Source: Runella defluvii
Lineage (GTDB): Bacteria > Bacteroidota > Bacteroidia > Cytophagales > Spirosomataceae
Direction: 5' to 3'
Length of the DNA stretch: 64,000 nt
Assembly (NCBI RefSeq): GCF_014195535.1
Contig: NZ_JACIBY010000007.1
Span: 248,001 to 312,000, forward strand
Positions 48,039 through 57,617 of the stretch are shown piece by piece. A program made the position numbers and the translations under genes. The notes beneath the pieces are model-generated. The model searched no databases. It was given only the letters and a program-made list of their open reading frames with translations, and was not told the DNA's origin. Numbering within the stretch: the first letter of the stretch is position 1; each line of letters begins with the position of its first letter.

Positions 48039-51000
48039 TTAGAAACTGGCTCTTAACATTACACCTGTTGTACGGAAAGACGGGTTGTTCCCCGCGTTGT
48101 TTACGTTGTCCGTCCAACGGGTACCTGCGTTTGTTTGCTCCGCATCCAAGTCTTTGATTGTTCTGTAGAAAAAGAACAAGTTACGGCCGAATACAGACAA
48201 GGTCAGGCTTTGAGCACCAATTTTAGAGGCAATCGACGAAGGCAACGTATAGCCAAATGAAAGCTCTCTCATTTTTGCGTAGGTGTTTTCTGTTACGTAC
48301 AATTCGTAACGAGCGCTGCTATACTGTGGACCTCCCCAGTTGTATGTACTGTTGTAGTAAACAGCTTGCGAAATGATGTTTGTGTTTTTCTCTCCATTAG
48401 AAAGAACGCCGTCCATCAGCATCCCATCGTGGTAAACGGTCTCTCCGTTAGGGCCTTGGTTTGCAGTTGTTGGAATTCCTTTTCCGTCTTTTACGTAGTA
48501 GCTAAGTCCACCATGCTCGGCATCCATGCTTCCCAAGCTTTGTTGGGTTAATCCTCGTGATGTCATCCAGTTGATACCTGTTGGCATGATACTTCCTCCG
48601 ATGCGGAAATCAACGACAGCCTCTAGGTTGAAGTTTCTGTAGCTAAGGCTGTTGATAAAACCACCCACAATTTTAGGCATGGCATTACCTACTTTTTTCC
48701 AAGCGGGGTCAAGTTGATACAGACCACTTGGGCCTACAACATTTTTGCCATCTTTCTGAAGGATTCCGTGTGCATAAATATCACCCATAGGTTGTCCAAC
48801 AACAGATTTTAACTGAGCAGCATTGCCATCATAATCAGCGTGCAAGAGTTCAGTAGAGTTATTAGCAAGTTTTTCTACTTTGTTGACGTTCTTGGCAAGG
48901 TTCAATGTCGCATCCCAGTTCAAATCAGAAGCAGATTTTCCTCTGATGATGTTTGCATTAATACCGATTTCCAATCCCTTGTTTCTAAGCGTACCAATGT
49001 TGGCAAGAATTGACCGAGCACCAGTGGTAGAAGCAATAGAAAGTGGAAGAATTTGGTCAACAATCTGTGCATTGTAATACGAAATATCCAAGCCAATACG
49101 GTTATTGAAGAATTTGGCATTAACACCAAACTCCATTTCGCGCTTTTGCTCTGGACGAATCAAGTCATTACCATAAGGGTTTGCACTTGTATTGGTATAT
49201 AATACTGAGCCTCCCCCTGATTGTTGAATATTAAGTGTCCCCTGATTGTAGGCAACGTTAGCCAAATAGATACCTGGGTAGTTACCCACCACACCATAAG
49301 ATGCCCGAAGTTTACCAAAGCTAATAAACGAAGGTAATTTAAACGCATCAGAGAACACAAAGCTTGCGTTGACAGAAGGATAGACAAATGTATTATTGTT
49401 TGGAGCTAAAGTAGAAGTGCGGTCTCTACGCAATGTCCCTTCCACAAATACAATGTTCTTATAATCGAAGTTTAATGTTCCTAAATACGCCTCTCTGATA
49501 GAACGATCACGTCGCTGGTCACCATTAGCGGTGTTCACAGAAGCAGATAAGTCAAAGAAGTTCTCTGTACTTAAACCACCGTTGGTACTGCGGCTCAACA
49601 TCGTATTCAATTCACGTTTGGCAGTATAGCCTCCCATTACCGAAACGGTCATGTCTTCATTCAGTTTTTTTGAATAGGTCAAAAGCAAATCACCATATAC
49701 ACTATTGTACAAATTGTTGTTCATCCCAAAGCTTCCGCTGTATCCAAAAGCAAGTGGTACTGTGCTATAGTTTTTGTTTTCGATGCGTTCTGATGTAAGG
49801 TCAGTCGCAATACGTCCTCTTAGGTTTAAGCCGCTAACGATGTCCCAGTTTTGGGTAATGCTGGCAATAACACGGTTGCTGTATTCGTCCGATGAATTTT
49901 TACGTACGTTCCAAACGTAATCCGCAATATCCCCTTTGAAACCATTGTATCGGATATTCTCGTTGGGCGTTAAACTTTGTGTTCCTGCTCCATTGACAAA
50001 CTTATAGCCAAGGCTAGTCTGATATTTGGCATTGTACCAATCCGCTGATTCAAAACGGTCCATCATCCCCGTAAAGTTGTTGATCATACGATCTACTTTG
50101 AAAGGACGGTTGTGCGTGTATTGGTTAACAAAATTCACCATCAAATCCGTTTTCAATTTCTTGTGAGGATTAAAGCTGGCGTTAAGGTTTGCAATATTTT
50201 TGCTGTTTTTAGCGCCGTAGCTAATCATTCCGTTGTCTTGACGCGTAAATGAAAAACGAACATTTGAATTGTCAGACACCTTTGAAACCGCAAGGCTTAC
50301 GTTAGAGCTAGACGTGTTTTGGAATAAATCACCGTAGCTATTGTTAGAAGGAGAATAGGGTCTAATTACTCCGTCCCATGACATAACTGGTTGGCCGTCA
50401 AATTTTGGCCCGAAGTTAACTGTAGCACCAAGCAAACCACGTGTTTCTTTTGTTCCATCTCCGTTGGTATCGTAATAAATAAAACCAGCAGCATCCTGAC
50501 CACCGTTGTTGTAGTTTAAAGGATAACCTGGACCTCTTACGTTTTGGTAACGAGGAAGGTATGCGATTTTGTCAACGTTGTAGCTCGCGTTAAAATCAAC
50601 GCCTAAACCTTTTTTGCCTTTTCCGCTTTTTGTTGTAATCAATAAAACCCCGTTTACGGCTTCTGAACCATAGAGGGCAGCTGCGGAAGCACCTTTAAGT
50701 ACGGAAATATTCTCAACGTCAGCTGGGTTGATGTCCAATAGACCATTTCCACGAATACGTTGGTCACCCCAATAGTCAGTATTTCTAGCTTCACCATTTC
50801 TGATAGGGATACCATCCAAAATGATAAGTGGCTGTGTATTACCAGCAATTGAGCTAAAACCACGAATGCTAATGCTTACCCCACTCGTAGCTCCACCTGG
50901 CGTAGCGTTGATCATTACACCTGGTGCTTTCCCATAAAGCGCTGCTGCGAAGTTAGGAGATGCTACTTTAACAAGGGCATCGTTTTTAATGGTTGCAGTG

Positions 51001-51359
51001 GCATAACCCAATCCACGCTGTTCTTTGCCAATCCCAAGTGCAGTTACTACTACTTCTTGGAGCTGAGACGCATCTTCTTGAAGGACAACGTCAATACTTG
51101 AGCGATTACCAACAAGGATTTCTTGGGATTTGAAACCAATATACGAAAATACAAGGGCCGTTTTGGCCGAAGCTTGAAGACTGAACTTCCCGTTGCCGTC
51201 GGTCGTCGTACCAGCATTTGTTCCTTTTACGATGATCGACACACCTGGTAGTGGCTGCCCATCAGTCTGGGATGTTACTTTCCCTGTAATCGTTTGCGCG
51301 AAAACAGAGCCGCCTATCATTGTCAGTAAGACAATCAGTGCAAGTAATTTGTGTTTCAT
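48039..51359 (-). CDS. SusC/RagA-family TonB-dependent outer-membrane transporter
   Basis: An 1106-residue transporter. It has a signal peptide (ending GGSVFAQ), a carboxypeptidase-regulatory-like domain (TITGKVTSQTDGQPLPGVSI), a TonB-box/linker region (LQEVVVTALGIGKEQRGLGY), a plug with the SusC signature VLKGASAAALYGSEAVNGV, and a 22-strand barrel ending GVMLRASF. With the SusD partner it imports oligosaccharides or other large ligands using TonB energy. A divergent ROK regulator upstream suggests sugar control. No glycoside hydrolase is in this locus, so the substrate is open. Confidence 0.95.
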   Translation of the reverse strand: MKHKLLALIVLLTMIGGSVFAQTITGKVTSQTDGQPLPGVSIIVKGTNAGTTTDGNGKFSLQASAKTALVFSYIGFKSQEILVGNRSSIDVVLQEDASQLQEVVVTALGIGKEQRGLGYATATIKNDALVKVASPNFAAALYGKAPGVMINATPGGATSGVSISIRGFSSIAGNTQPLIILDGIPIRNGEARNTDYWGDQRIRGNGLLDINPADVENISVLKGASAAALYGSEAVNGVLLITTKSGKGKKGLGVDFNASYNVDKIAYLPRYQNVRGPGYPLNYNNGGQDAAGFIYYDTNGDGTKETRGLLGATVNFGPKFDGQPVMSWDGVIRPYSPSNNSYGDLFQNTSSSNVSLAVSKVSDNSNVRFSFTRQDNGMISYGAKNSKNIANLNASFNPHKKLKTDLMVNFVNQYTHNRPFKVDRMINNFTGMMDRFESADWYNAKYQTSLGYKFVNGAGTQSLTPNENIRYNGFKGDIADYVWNVRKNSSDEYSNRVIASITQNWDIVSGLNLRGRIATDLTSERIENKNYSTVPLAFGYSGSFGMNNNLYNSVYGDLLLTYSKKLNEDMTVSVMGGYTAKRELNTMLSRSTNGGLSTENFFDLSASVNTANGDQRRDRSIREAYLGTLNFDYKNIVFVEGTLRRDRTSTLAPNNNTFVYPSVNASFVFSDAFKLPSFISFGKLRASYGVVGNYPGIYLANVAYNQGTLNIQQSGGGSVLYTNTSANPYGNDLIRPEQKREMEFGVNAKFFNNRIGLDISYYNAQIVDQILPLSIASTTGARSILANIGTLRNKGLEIGINANIIRGKSASDLNWDATLNLAKNVNKVEKLANNSTELLHADYDGNAAQLKSVVGQPMGDIYAHGILQKDGKNVVGPSGLYQLDPAWKKVGNAMPKIVGGFINSLSYRNFNLEAVVDFRIGGSIMPTGINWMTSRGLTQQSLGSMDAEHGGLSYYVKDGKGIPTTANQGPNGETVYHDGMLMDGVLSNGEKNTNIISQAVYYNSTYNWGGPQYSSARYELYVTENTYAKMRELSFGYTLPSSIASKIGAQSLTLSVFGRNLFFFYRTIKDLDAEQTNAGTRWTDNVNNAGNNPSFRTTGVMLRASF

Positions 51360-51712
51360 TTGGTAATGGAGGTTAAAAATTAAAAATAAATAAGAAAGGG
51401 ATTCTTGGTAAAAATTGGTTGCGAGTGTAAAAATCTCATAGTAAGAGATTTAGGGACGTAGGGCTGACCTGTCTTTGGTGTAAATAAGTAGTCGGGCTTT
51501 AATAAAAAAAAATAAAAACTAAAGTTGGTTAAAGTTGTGTGAATCTGAGATTAGGAAATTTTTTACAATGTTAACAATAATTTTATTAATTCAAATGGAT
51601 GTTAATAAAAAAATATTTTTAAATGTCGGCATTAAGTAAAAAAAATTAATATTATATTTATATCCACAAAATAAACTAATTTAGCATCTCCTTTATTCTA
51701 CTTATATATAGC
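51360..51712. promoter_or_regulatory. divergent intergenic region between susC and the ROK regulator
   Basis: A 353-base A/T-rich region. A hairpin AAATCTC / GAGATTT (51431-51451) lies in the susC leader and, read leftward, is followed by TTTTTACAC, so it could attenuate susC. ATGTTAAC (51568) and ATGTTAAT (51599) are a loose direct repeat that might bind the regulator. No clear TAnnTTTG element was found for either gene. Confidence 0.45.
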
Positions 51713-52942
51713 ATGTTTGAACCTACTACATCGTCAGAATTAGATACTTTACCTAAAACCTCGGTCGTTGATTATAAAAAGAACTTACACCGCCGACGTA
51801 TATTAATCGAACTTTATCGTTCTGGTACATCTTCTATTGCAGAGTTGGCCCGAGTTATTCACAGCAGCGTTCCTTCCGTGACGAGCATCGTAGAGGAAAT
51901 GGTGGAAGAAAAGTGGATTGTGCCCGTGGGGACTGGCGTGACGAAACAAGGCCGTAAGCCCGTTTTGTTTAGCCTAAGTACTGAGCGGTATTATGTTTTG
52001 GTATTGGACGTAAATACCCACGATACCAAAGTGCTGGTGATGAATCTCAAAAACGAGGTGGTATTTCGGAGAGACCTCGACATGAAGTTGGAAGATTCTT
52101 CTAAATTTCTGGGCGCACTGATTGAAGCTACCGAAGATGTAATCAATGAATCCAATATTCGTCACGATGATTTTATGGCGATGGGGATTTCGGTGGCAGG
52201 GTTGGTGGATGCCCGTAAGGGTTTTAACTTTACCTACCGCAGCCTTAACCAAGGCGAGCAATCGTTTGGCACATTGCTCGAAAGGCACTTTAAATTTCCT
52301 GTGTATGTCATCAACGATACCAAAGCAACTACCCTTGGCGAACACCGCTTTGGGTTGGCACAAGGTAAAGACCACGTGCTTGCCATCTATATTGATTGGG
52401 GGGTTGGACTTGGCGTGATTCTAAATGGGGAAGTTTTTCAGGGAGCTTCGGGCTTTGCGGGTGAGCTTGGACACATTCAAGTAGTACCCAATGGCGAACT
52501 TTGTCACTGCGGAAAAGTAGGTTGCCTGGATACCATCACTTCGGCGGCTTCCTTGTTGCGCCGTATCAAAAAAGGATTGAACGATGGTCGCATTTCGCGC
52601 TTGTCAGGAATGGATATTGAGAAAATCGACGCCGAAATTATCATTGATGCAGCTTGGCAGGGTGACTCCTTCGCCATTGATATTCTCCACGAGATTGGGA
52701 TGGAGCTTGGAAAAGGACTGTCGATTGCCATTCATCTGTTCAATCCAGAAATCATTATCGTGGATGGGATTGTGGCCAAGGCGGGTGCGTTTATTACGAA
52801 CCCCATCGAACAAGCCATCAACAAATACTGCTTGACGGACTTTAGAAGTAACCTGAACGTGGTTATTTCTCAACTTGGGCAAGAAGCCAAATGGTTGGGA
52901 ACGCAAGCGTACGTGGTAGAAAAAGTGATTGAAAATAATTAG
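51713..52942 (+). CDS. ROK-family transcriptional regulator (NagC/XylR type)
   Basis: A 409-residue ROK protein with an N-terminal winged helix (RILIELYRSGTSSIAELAR...VPSVTSIVEEMVEE) and a sugar-kinase-like domain. It has the sugar and ATP motifs INDTKATTLGEHRFG and DWGVGLGVILNG, and the Zn motif CHCGKVGCLDT at about residues 264-274. It probably represses the divergent susCD operon and perhaps the nitrilase gene, releasing DNA when it binds a sugar. It could retain kinase activity, but the DNA-binding domain favours a regulatory role. Confidence 0.9.
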   Translation: MFEPTTSSELDTLPKTSVVDYKKNLHRRRILIELYRSGTSSIAELARVIHSSVPSVTSIVEEMVEEKWIVPVGTGVTKQGRKPVLFSLSTERYYVLVLDVNTHDTKVLVMNLKNEVVFRRDLDMKLEDSSKFLGALIEATEDVINESNIRHDDFMAMGISVAGLVDARKGFNFTYRSLNQGEQSFGTLLERHFKFPVYVINDTKATTLGEHRFGLAQGKDHVLAIYIDWGVGLGVILNGEVFQGASGFAGELGHIQVVPNGELCHCGKVGCLDTITSAASLLRRIKKGLNDGRISRLSGMDIEKIDAEIIIDAAWQGDSFAIDILHEIGMELGKGLSIAIHLFNPEIIIVDGIVAKAGAFITNPIEQAINKYCLTDFRSNLNVVISQLGQEAKWLGTQAYVVEKVIENN

Positions 52943-52962
52943 ATTCACTATCGCTGAGCACG

Positions 52963-53892
52963 ATGAATTTTAAACAAGTAAAGGTAGGGGTTGTGCAAGC
53001 AACTCCTTTTCTTTTTGATAAGGCTAAAACCGTCGAACGGGTCATTGAGTGGATAGAAAAGGCGGCCAAAGCGCAGTGTGAACTGCTGCTTTTTCCTGAG
53101 TCTTTTATTCCTTGTTATCCGCGCGGGCTCGATTTTGATTCCCGCGTTGGTCGTCGAACGGACAAAAGCCGCGCGCATTGGCTCGACTATTGGGCAAATA
53201 GCATCGAAGCTGACTCGGAAGAAGTGCAAAAAATTGGCGAAGCTGTTCGTCAAGCAGGAATGTATGTGGCGTTGGGCGTGACCGAACGCGAACCTGTCGG
53301 TGGGTCGTTGCATTGTGCTTTGTTCTACTTTAATCAAGAGGGAGTGCTGGTGGGCAAACATCGGAAATTAAAACCTACGGGGCTTGAACGGTACATTTGG
53401 GCAGAAAGCGATGGAAGTACACTCATGGCGTTTGATACCAAAGTGGGTCGAGTAGGAGGGCTGATTTGTTGGGAAAATTATATGCCCCTCGCGCGCATGT
53501 CGATGTACCAGCAGGGGGTCGAAATTTATTTGGCTCCTACGGCCGACGCCCGCGAATCGTGGCAAGCTACGATGCAACACGTGGCGTTGGAAGGACGCTG
53601 TTTTGTGTTAGCGGCCAATCAGTTTGTACGAAAGTCAGATTACCCCGAACGTTATCAAGAAGACTTAACCGAAGAACCCGACATCATGAGCGCAGGTGGA
53701 AGTGTGATTATCTCGCCTTTGGGGGAAGTTTTAGCGGGTCCACTTTGGAACGTAGAAGGACTGCTGACGGCCGAGTTAGATTTCTCGGTGCTGGCTAAAA
53801 GTAAATTGGATTTTGACGTGGTCGGGCACTATGCGCGTCCCGACGTTTTTTCGTTGGAAGTGAAAGGGCAACCTCCCATTTGTAAAATATAA
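52963..53892 (+). CDS. nitrilase-family amidohydrolase
   Basis: A 309-residue nitrilase with the Glu-Lys-Cys triad: Glu46 (LLFPESFIPCYPRG), Lys135 (GKHRKLKPTG) and Cys169 (GGLICWENYMPLARM). The CWENYMPL wording fits true nitrilases (branch 1) better than amidases. It converts a nitrile to acid and ammonia in the cytoplasm. It starts 20 bases after the ROK regulator, so it may share its transcript. The substrate is unknown. Confidence 0.9.
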   Translation: MNFKQVKVGVVQATPFLFDKAKTVERVIEWIEKAAKAQCELLLFPESFIPCYPRGLDFDSRVGRRTDKSRAHWLDYWANSIEADSEEVQKIGEAVRQAGMYVALGVTEREPVGGSLHCALFYFNQEGVLVGKHRKLKPTGLERYIWAESDGSTLMAFDTKVGRVGGLICWENYMPLARMSMYQQGVEIYLAPTADARESWQATMQHVALEGRCFVLAANQFVRKSDYPERYQEDLTEEPDIMSAGGSVIISPLGEVLAGPLWNVEGLLTAELDFSVLAKSKLDFDVVGHYARPDVFSLEVKGQPPICKI

Positions 53893-53906
53893 AAAGGAGG
53901 GTTTGC

Positions 53907-54017
53907 GTGGTGCAGGTTGCCTATATCGTGAAACAGGTTGCTTACAACCTGCTTTAGTCGATGTATAGTGCAGGTTGTGAGCAACCTGCACCACGAGCGG
54001 TGAGCAACCTGCACCAC
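53907..54017. repeat. GTGGTGCAGGTTGC repeat array
   Basis: GTGGTGCAGGTTGC (53907-53920) is complementary to GCAACCTGCACCAC at 53981-53994 and again at 54004-54017; ACAGGTTGC/ACAACCTG forms an inner copy near 53934-53951. The whole gap between the convergent nitrilase and purB genes is made of this element. The GGTTGTGAGCAACC core is shared with 31987-32093. Confidence 0.8.
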
Positions 54018-54025
54018 AAAAAACG

Positions 54026-55369
54026 CTACACGCCCGTGTAACTAAAGGGCGAAATCGCGCGTAGTTCTTCTTTAATTGCTTCCGATACTTCGAGGCAATC
54101 AATAAACTCAGCAATCGTATTGGAGGTGATTTTTTCGTTTTTACGCGTAAGGGCTTTCAGTGCCTCGTAAGGTTGCGGGTAAGCCTCGCGACGTAAGATG
54201 GTTTGAATTGCTTCGGCTACTACTGCCCAGTTGTTGTCGAGGTCGGCGTAGAAAGCGGTTTCGTTCAATTCAAGTTTGCCCAAACCTCGCAACAATGCCT
54301 TCAAACCGATGATGGTATGACCAAGCGGTACGCCAAGGTTACGAAGGACAGTCGAGTCGGTTAGGTCGCGTTGGAGGCGAGAAATAGGAAGTTTGGCCGA
54401 CAAATGCTCAAAAACGGCGTTGGCAATGCCTAAATTTCCTTCTGAATTTTCAAAATCAATGGGGTTGACCTTGTGTGGCATCGCCGACGAGCCTACTTCG
54501 CCTGCTTTGATTTTTTGCTTAAAATACTCCATCGAAACGTACGTCCAAACATCGCGGTTGAGGTCGATGAGAATGGTATTTAAGCGCTTAAATGTATCCA
54601 TCAACGCTGCAAGCATGTCGTAATGCTCGATTTGGGTCGTCAGTTGGCTGCGCGACAATCCCAGTGTTTCGTTGACAAAATTGTTCCCAAATGCCACCCA
54701 ATCAATGTCGGGATAAGCCACGTGGTGTGCGTTGAAGTTGCCTGTTGCTCCGCCAAATTTTGCGGCGTAAGGGATGGCCTGAATCATCAAGAGTTGTTTT
54801 TCCAAACGTTCGATAAACACCCCAAACTCTTTGCCCAGGCGCGTAGGCGAGGCAGGTTGTCCGTGCGTACGGGCCAGCATCGGAATGTGTTTCCATTCTT
54901 CGGCCAAAGCTTTCAGTTTGACAACAACCTCTTCAAATGTTGGCAAAATTTCGTCCGTAATGGCTTCTTTGAGCGAAAGCGGAATCGAGGTATTGTTAAC
55001 GTCTTGCGACGTAAGTCCAAAGTGGATAAATTCCAAATACGAATCAAGCTGTTTGTCTTTGAGTTTTTCTTTGATGAAATACTCTACGGCTTTTACGTCG
55101 TGGTTGGTAACCGACTCGATTTCTTTGATTCGCAAAGCATCAGCTTCCGTAAAGTCAAGATACAAAGCACGTAAGTCGGCGTAAATGGTTTTGTCGAAAC
55201 CTTCCAATTGAGGAAGAGGAAGTTCGCAAAGGGCGATAAAATACTCGACTTCGATGCGAATTCGGTAGCGAATAAGCCCAAATTCCGAGAAATAAGGGGC
55301 GAGTTTTTCAACTTGACGACGGTAACGTCCATCGACGGGCGAGATAGCTGTGAGGGTATTTAATTGCAT
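54026..55369 (-). CDS. purB: adenylosuccinate lyase
   Basis: A 447-residue PurB with N-terminal LTAISPVDGRYRRQ and the family signature SSAMPHKVNPIDFENSEGN. It removes fumarate from SAICAR and adenylosuccinate in purine synthesis, as a cytoplasmic homotetramer. The size matches the E. coli type (456). I start at ATG 55369; the open frame to 55546 would add 59 residues that run into the divergent quinoprotein gene. A -7 element lies at 55388-55395. Confidence 0.95.
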   Translation of the reverse strand: MQLNTLTAISPVDGRYRRQVEKLAPYFSEFGLIRYRIRIEVEYFIALCELPLPQLEGFDKTIYADLRALYLDFTEADALRIKEIESVTNHDVKAVEYFIKEKLKDKQLDSYLEFIHFGLTSQDVNNTSIPLSLKEAITDEILPTFEEVVVKLKALAEEWKHIPMLARTHGQPASPTRLGKEFGVFIERLEKQLLMIQAIPYAAKFGGATGNFNAHHVAYPDIDWVAFGNNFVNETLGLSRSQLTTQIEHYDMLAALMDTFKRLNTILIDLNRDVWTYVSMEYFKQKIKAGEVGSSAMPHKVNPIDFENSEGNLGIANAVFEHLSAKLPISRLQRDLTDSTVLRNLGVPLGHTIIGLKALLRGLGKLELNETAFYADLDNNWAVVAEAIQTILRREAYPQPYEALKALTRKNEKITSNTIAEFIDCLEVSEAIKEELRAISPFSYTGV

Positions 55370-55387
55370 AGCTTGGTTACTAAAATG

Positions 55388-55395
55388 CAAAGATA
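55388..55395 (-). promoter_or_regulatory. -7 promoter element of purB
   Basis: Reverse-strand TATCTTTG matches TAnnTTTG and would give a leader of roughly 12-15 bases before ATG 55369. No -33 TTG is at the normal spacing. It supports the shorter PurB start. Confidence 0.5.
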
Positions 55396-55448
55396 CGCCA
55401 TCCATGCCAAAGATTTGGTAGAAAACGCTCGAAAATGCTTTTGGAAGT

Positions 55449-57545
55449 ATGAAACATCGCATTCTACTTAGTATAGCAGGAGGGCTTATGGCATTAGTGG
55501 CTTTCCGTGAAGCAAATGATTTGTCGTTGGATTGGCCCGAATACAATGGAAACGCGACCCGAAGCCATTATTCGGAGGCGAGCCAGATTTCGGCCGAAAA
55601 CATCGGTCAACTTAAAGTGGCTTGGACGTATGCCTCGGGTGGGGCCGATACAGTTTTTCACCGTACCCAAATGCAGTGCAATCCCATTGTGATTGATGGG
55701 GTTTTGTACGGCGTTTCGGCCAATACCCAAGCGTTTGCCTTGGATGCTACGACGGGGAGGGAACTTTGGAAAACAAACGTGACTGAGACGGAAGGAACAA
55801 CAAGCCGTGGGGTAAGTTACTGGGCAGAAGGAGGCGAAAAAACAATCTTTTTTGGGGCGGGAAAATGGCTATATGCCGTGGATGCTGTTACGGGAAAATT
55901 TCGCTCTTCGTTTGGAGAAAACGGACGAATCAACTTAAAAACGGGCATTGAACGCCCTACGGCCGACGATTACGTGGTTTCAAATACGCCCAATGCCATT
56001 TTTGAGGATAAAATTATCGTCGGCACGCGGGTGTCGGAAAGTGAATCGGCTTTGCTTGGTGATATTCGGGCCTATGACGTGCGAACAGGAAAACGCATTT
56101 GGACGTTTCGCACCATTCCTGAAGCGGGTGAAATGGGCGCTACATCTTGGCCAGCTAAAGCCCGACAACATATCGGAGGAGCGAATGCGTGGGCGGGAAT
56201 GGCCTTGGACCGCCAGCGGGGGATTTTGTACGCACCCACAGGCTCGGCAGCGTTCGATTTTTATGGCGGAAATCGCAAAGGCGATAACCTTTTTGCCAAT
56301 TGTTTACTGGCTTTGGACGTTCGCACTGGTAAACGGCTTTGGCATTACCAGTTGGTGCGCCATGATATTTGGGACCGCGACGTGCCTGCTCCTCCCAATT
56401 TGGTAACAGTTGTCCAAAACGGAAAAAAAATAGACGCTGTGGCGCAAATTACCAAACAAGGTTACATTTTTGTGTTTGACCGAGTGAGTGGAAAACCGCT
56501 CTTCCCTATCGAAAATCGAACGTTTGCGTTTGACGCCGTGGCGGGTGAATTTCCGTCAAAAACGCAGCCTATTCCGCTCAAACCGACCTATTTTGCCCGA
56601 CAAAGTTTTACCGAAAAAGACCTGAACTCGTTCGTGGCTGACCGTGATTCGTTGGTGGCCTTGATCCGAAAAGCCCGTACGGGGAGTGCTTATATTCCTA
56701 TTGGCAAAGACATGACCATTTTCTTTCCTGGTACCGACGGCGGCGGGCAATGGGGCGGTGCTGCCACCGACCCGCAGGGAGTGATGTATATTCCTTCCAA
56801 AGAAATTCCTGTTTATACATCGCTCTTATCTCGTAAGCAAGAGTCAAACGCAAAAACTACGACAGGAAAACAGTTGTATCGCCAGTATTGCTCGGCGTGC
56901 CACGGTGAAGACCGCCGAGGCAACCACGATGGCTCGTACCCTTCTTTGCTGACTGTTTCAAAACGACTTTCGGAAGATGCTGTCAAAAATTTGATTACCA
57001 AAGGCCGTGCTATGATGCCGTCGTTTGTGCATCTCTCAGCGGCAGAAAACAAAGCAATTGTCGATTTTTTGTTCCAAAAACAGCAAGATATTCAGGTGGC
57101 TAGCTCACAAAAAGGCGTTATTCCATATCAGCATACGGGTTACAACCGTTGGTACGACCGAAACGGGTATCCCATTAGTGCTCCTCCGTGGGGGACATTG
57201 ACGGCTACGGATTTGAATACGGGCGACCGACTTTGGCAAGTGCCGTTGGGCGAATATCCAGAACTAACCGCCAAGGGAATTGCACCTACGGGAACGGACA
57301 ACTATGGCGGGCCGCTAGTGACAGGGAGCGGATTACTTTTTATCGCCGCGACCCGCGACGAACGCTTACGGGCTTTTGACAAAAAAACGGGGAAAATACT
57401 TTGGCAAACCCAACTGCCAGCGGCGGGATATGCTTCACCGAGTACTTACGTGGCGAATGGCAAACAGTACGTGGTCATTGCTTGCGGCGGAGGAAAGTTG
57501 AAAACAAAGTCGGGCGACAAATACGTGGCCTTTGCATTGCCATAA
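55449..57545 (+). CDS. PQQ-dependent dehydrogenase with inserted cytochrome c domain
   Basis: A 698-residue quinoprotein. It has an N-terminal hydrophobic signal and beta-propeller tryptophan-docking repeats (DWPEYNGNATRSHYSE, LYAVDAVTGKF, AYDVRTGKRIWTF, LLALDVRTGKRLWHYQ). A cytochrome c segment (YCSACHGEDRRG, haem near residue 481) is inserted before the last blades, and FDKKTGKILWQ follows near the C-terminus. It resembles the soluble/membrane glucose and alcohol quinoprotein dehydrogenases and probably oxidises a sugar or alcohol in the periplasm. It is divergent from purB, and its 3' end is followed by an aquaglyceroporin gene, so a polyol substrate is possible. Confidence 0.9.
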   Translation: MKHRILLSIAGGLMALVAFREANDLSLDWPEYNGNATRSHYSEASQISAENIGQLKVAWTYASGGADTVFHRTQMQCNPIVIDGVLYGVSANTQAFALDATTGRELWKTNVTETEGTTSRGVSYWAEGGEKTIFFGAGKWLYAVDAVTGKFRSSFGENGRINLKTGIERPTADDYVVSNTPNAIFEDKIIVGTRVSESESALLGDIRAYDVRTGKRIWTFRTIPEAGEMGATSWPAKARQHIGGANAWAGMALDRQRGILYAPTGSAAFDFYGGNRKGDNLFANCLLALDVRTGKRLWHYQLVRHDIWDRDVPAPPNLVTVVQNGKKIDAVAQITKQGYIFVFDRVSGKPLFPIENRTFAFDAVAGEFPSKTQPIPLKPTYFARQSFTEKDLNSFVADRDSLVALIRKARTGSAYIPIGKDMTIFFPGTDGGGQWGGAATDPQGVMYIPSKEIPVYTSLLSRKQESNAKTTTGKQLYRQYCSACHGEDRRGNHDGSYPSLLTVSKRLSEDAVKNLITKGRAMMPSFVHLSAAENKAIVDFLFQKQQDIQVASSQKGVIPYQHTGYNRWYDRNGYPISAPPWGTLTATDLNTGDRLWQVPLGEYPELTAKGIAPTGTDNYGGPLVTGSGLLFIAATRDERLRAFDKKTGKILWQTQLPAAGYASPSTYVANGKQYVVIACGGGKLKTKSGDKYVAFALP

Positions 57546-57547
57546 GA

Positions 57548-57555
57548 TAAATTTG
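57548..57555 (+). promoter_or_regulatory. -7 promoter element before the aquaporin gene
   Basis: TAAATTTG matches TAnnTTTG, 63 bases before the aquaporin start. No TTG at the ideal distance was seen, so this is a half match. Confidence 0.35.
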
Positions 57556-57617
57556 TACTTAATTGCGAAAAAACTAATCCTAACAATCCTTTAACCTTCT
57601 AACTACTAAAAACGCTG

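Noticed and set aside
55370-55546. N-terminal extension of PurB
   Set aside because: The 59 extra residues have no similarity to PurB, overlap the divergent quinoprotein gene, and a -7 element fits the shorter start.
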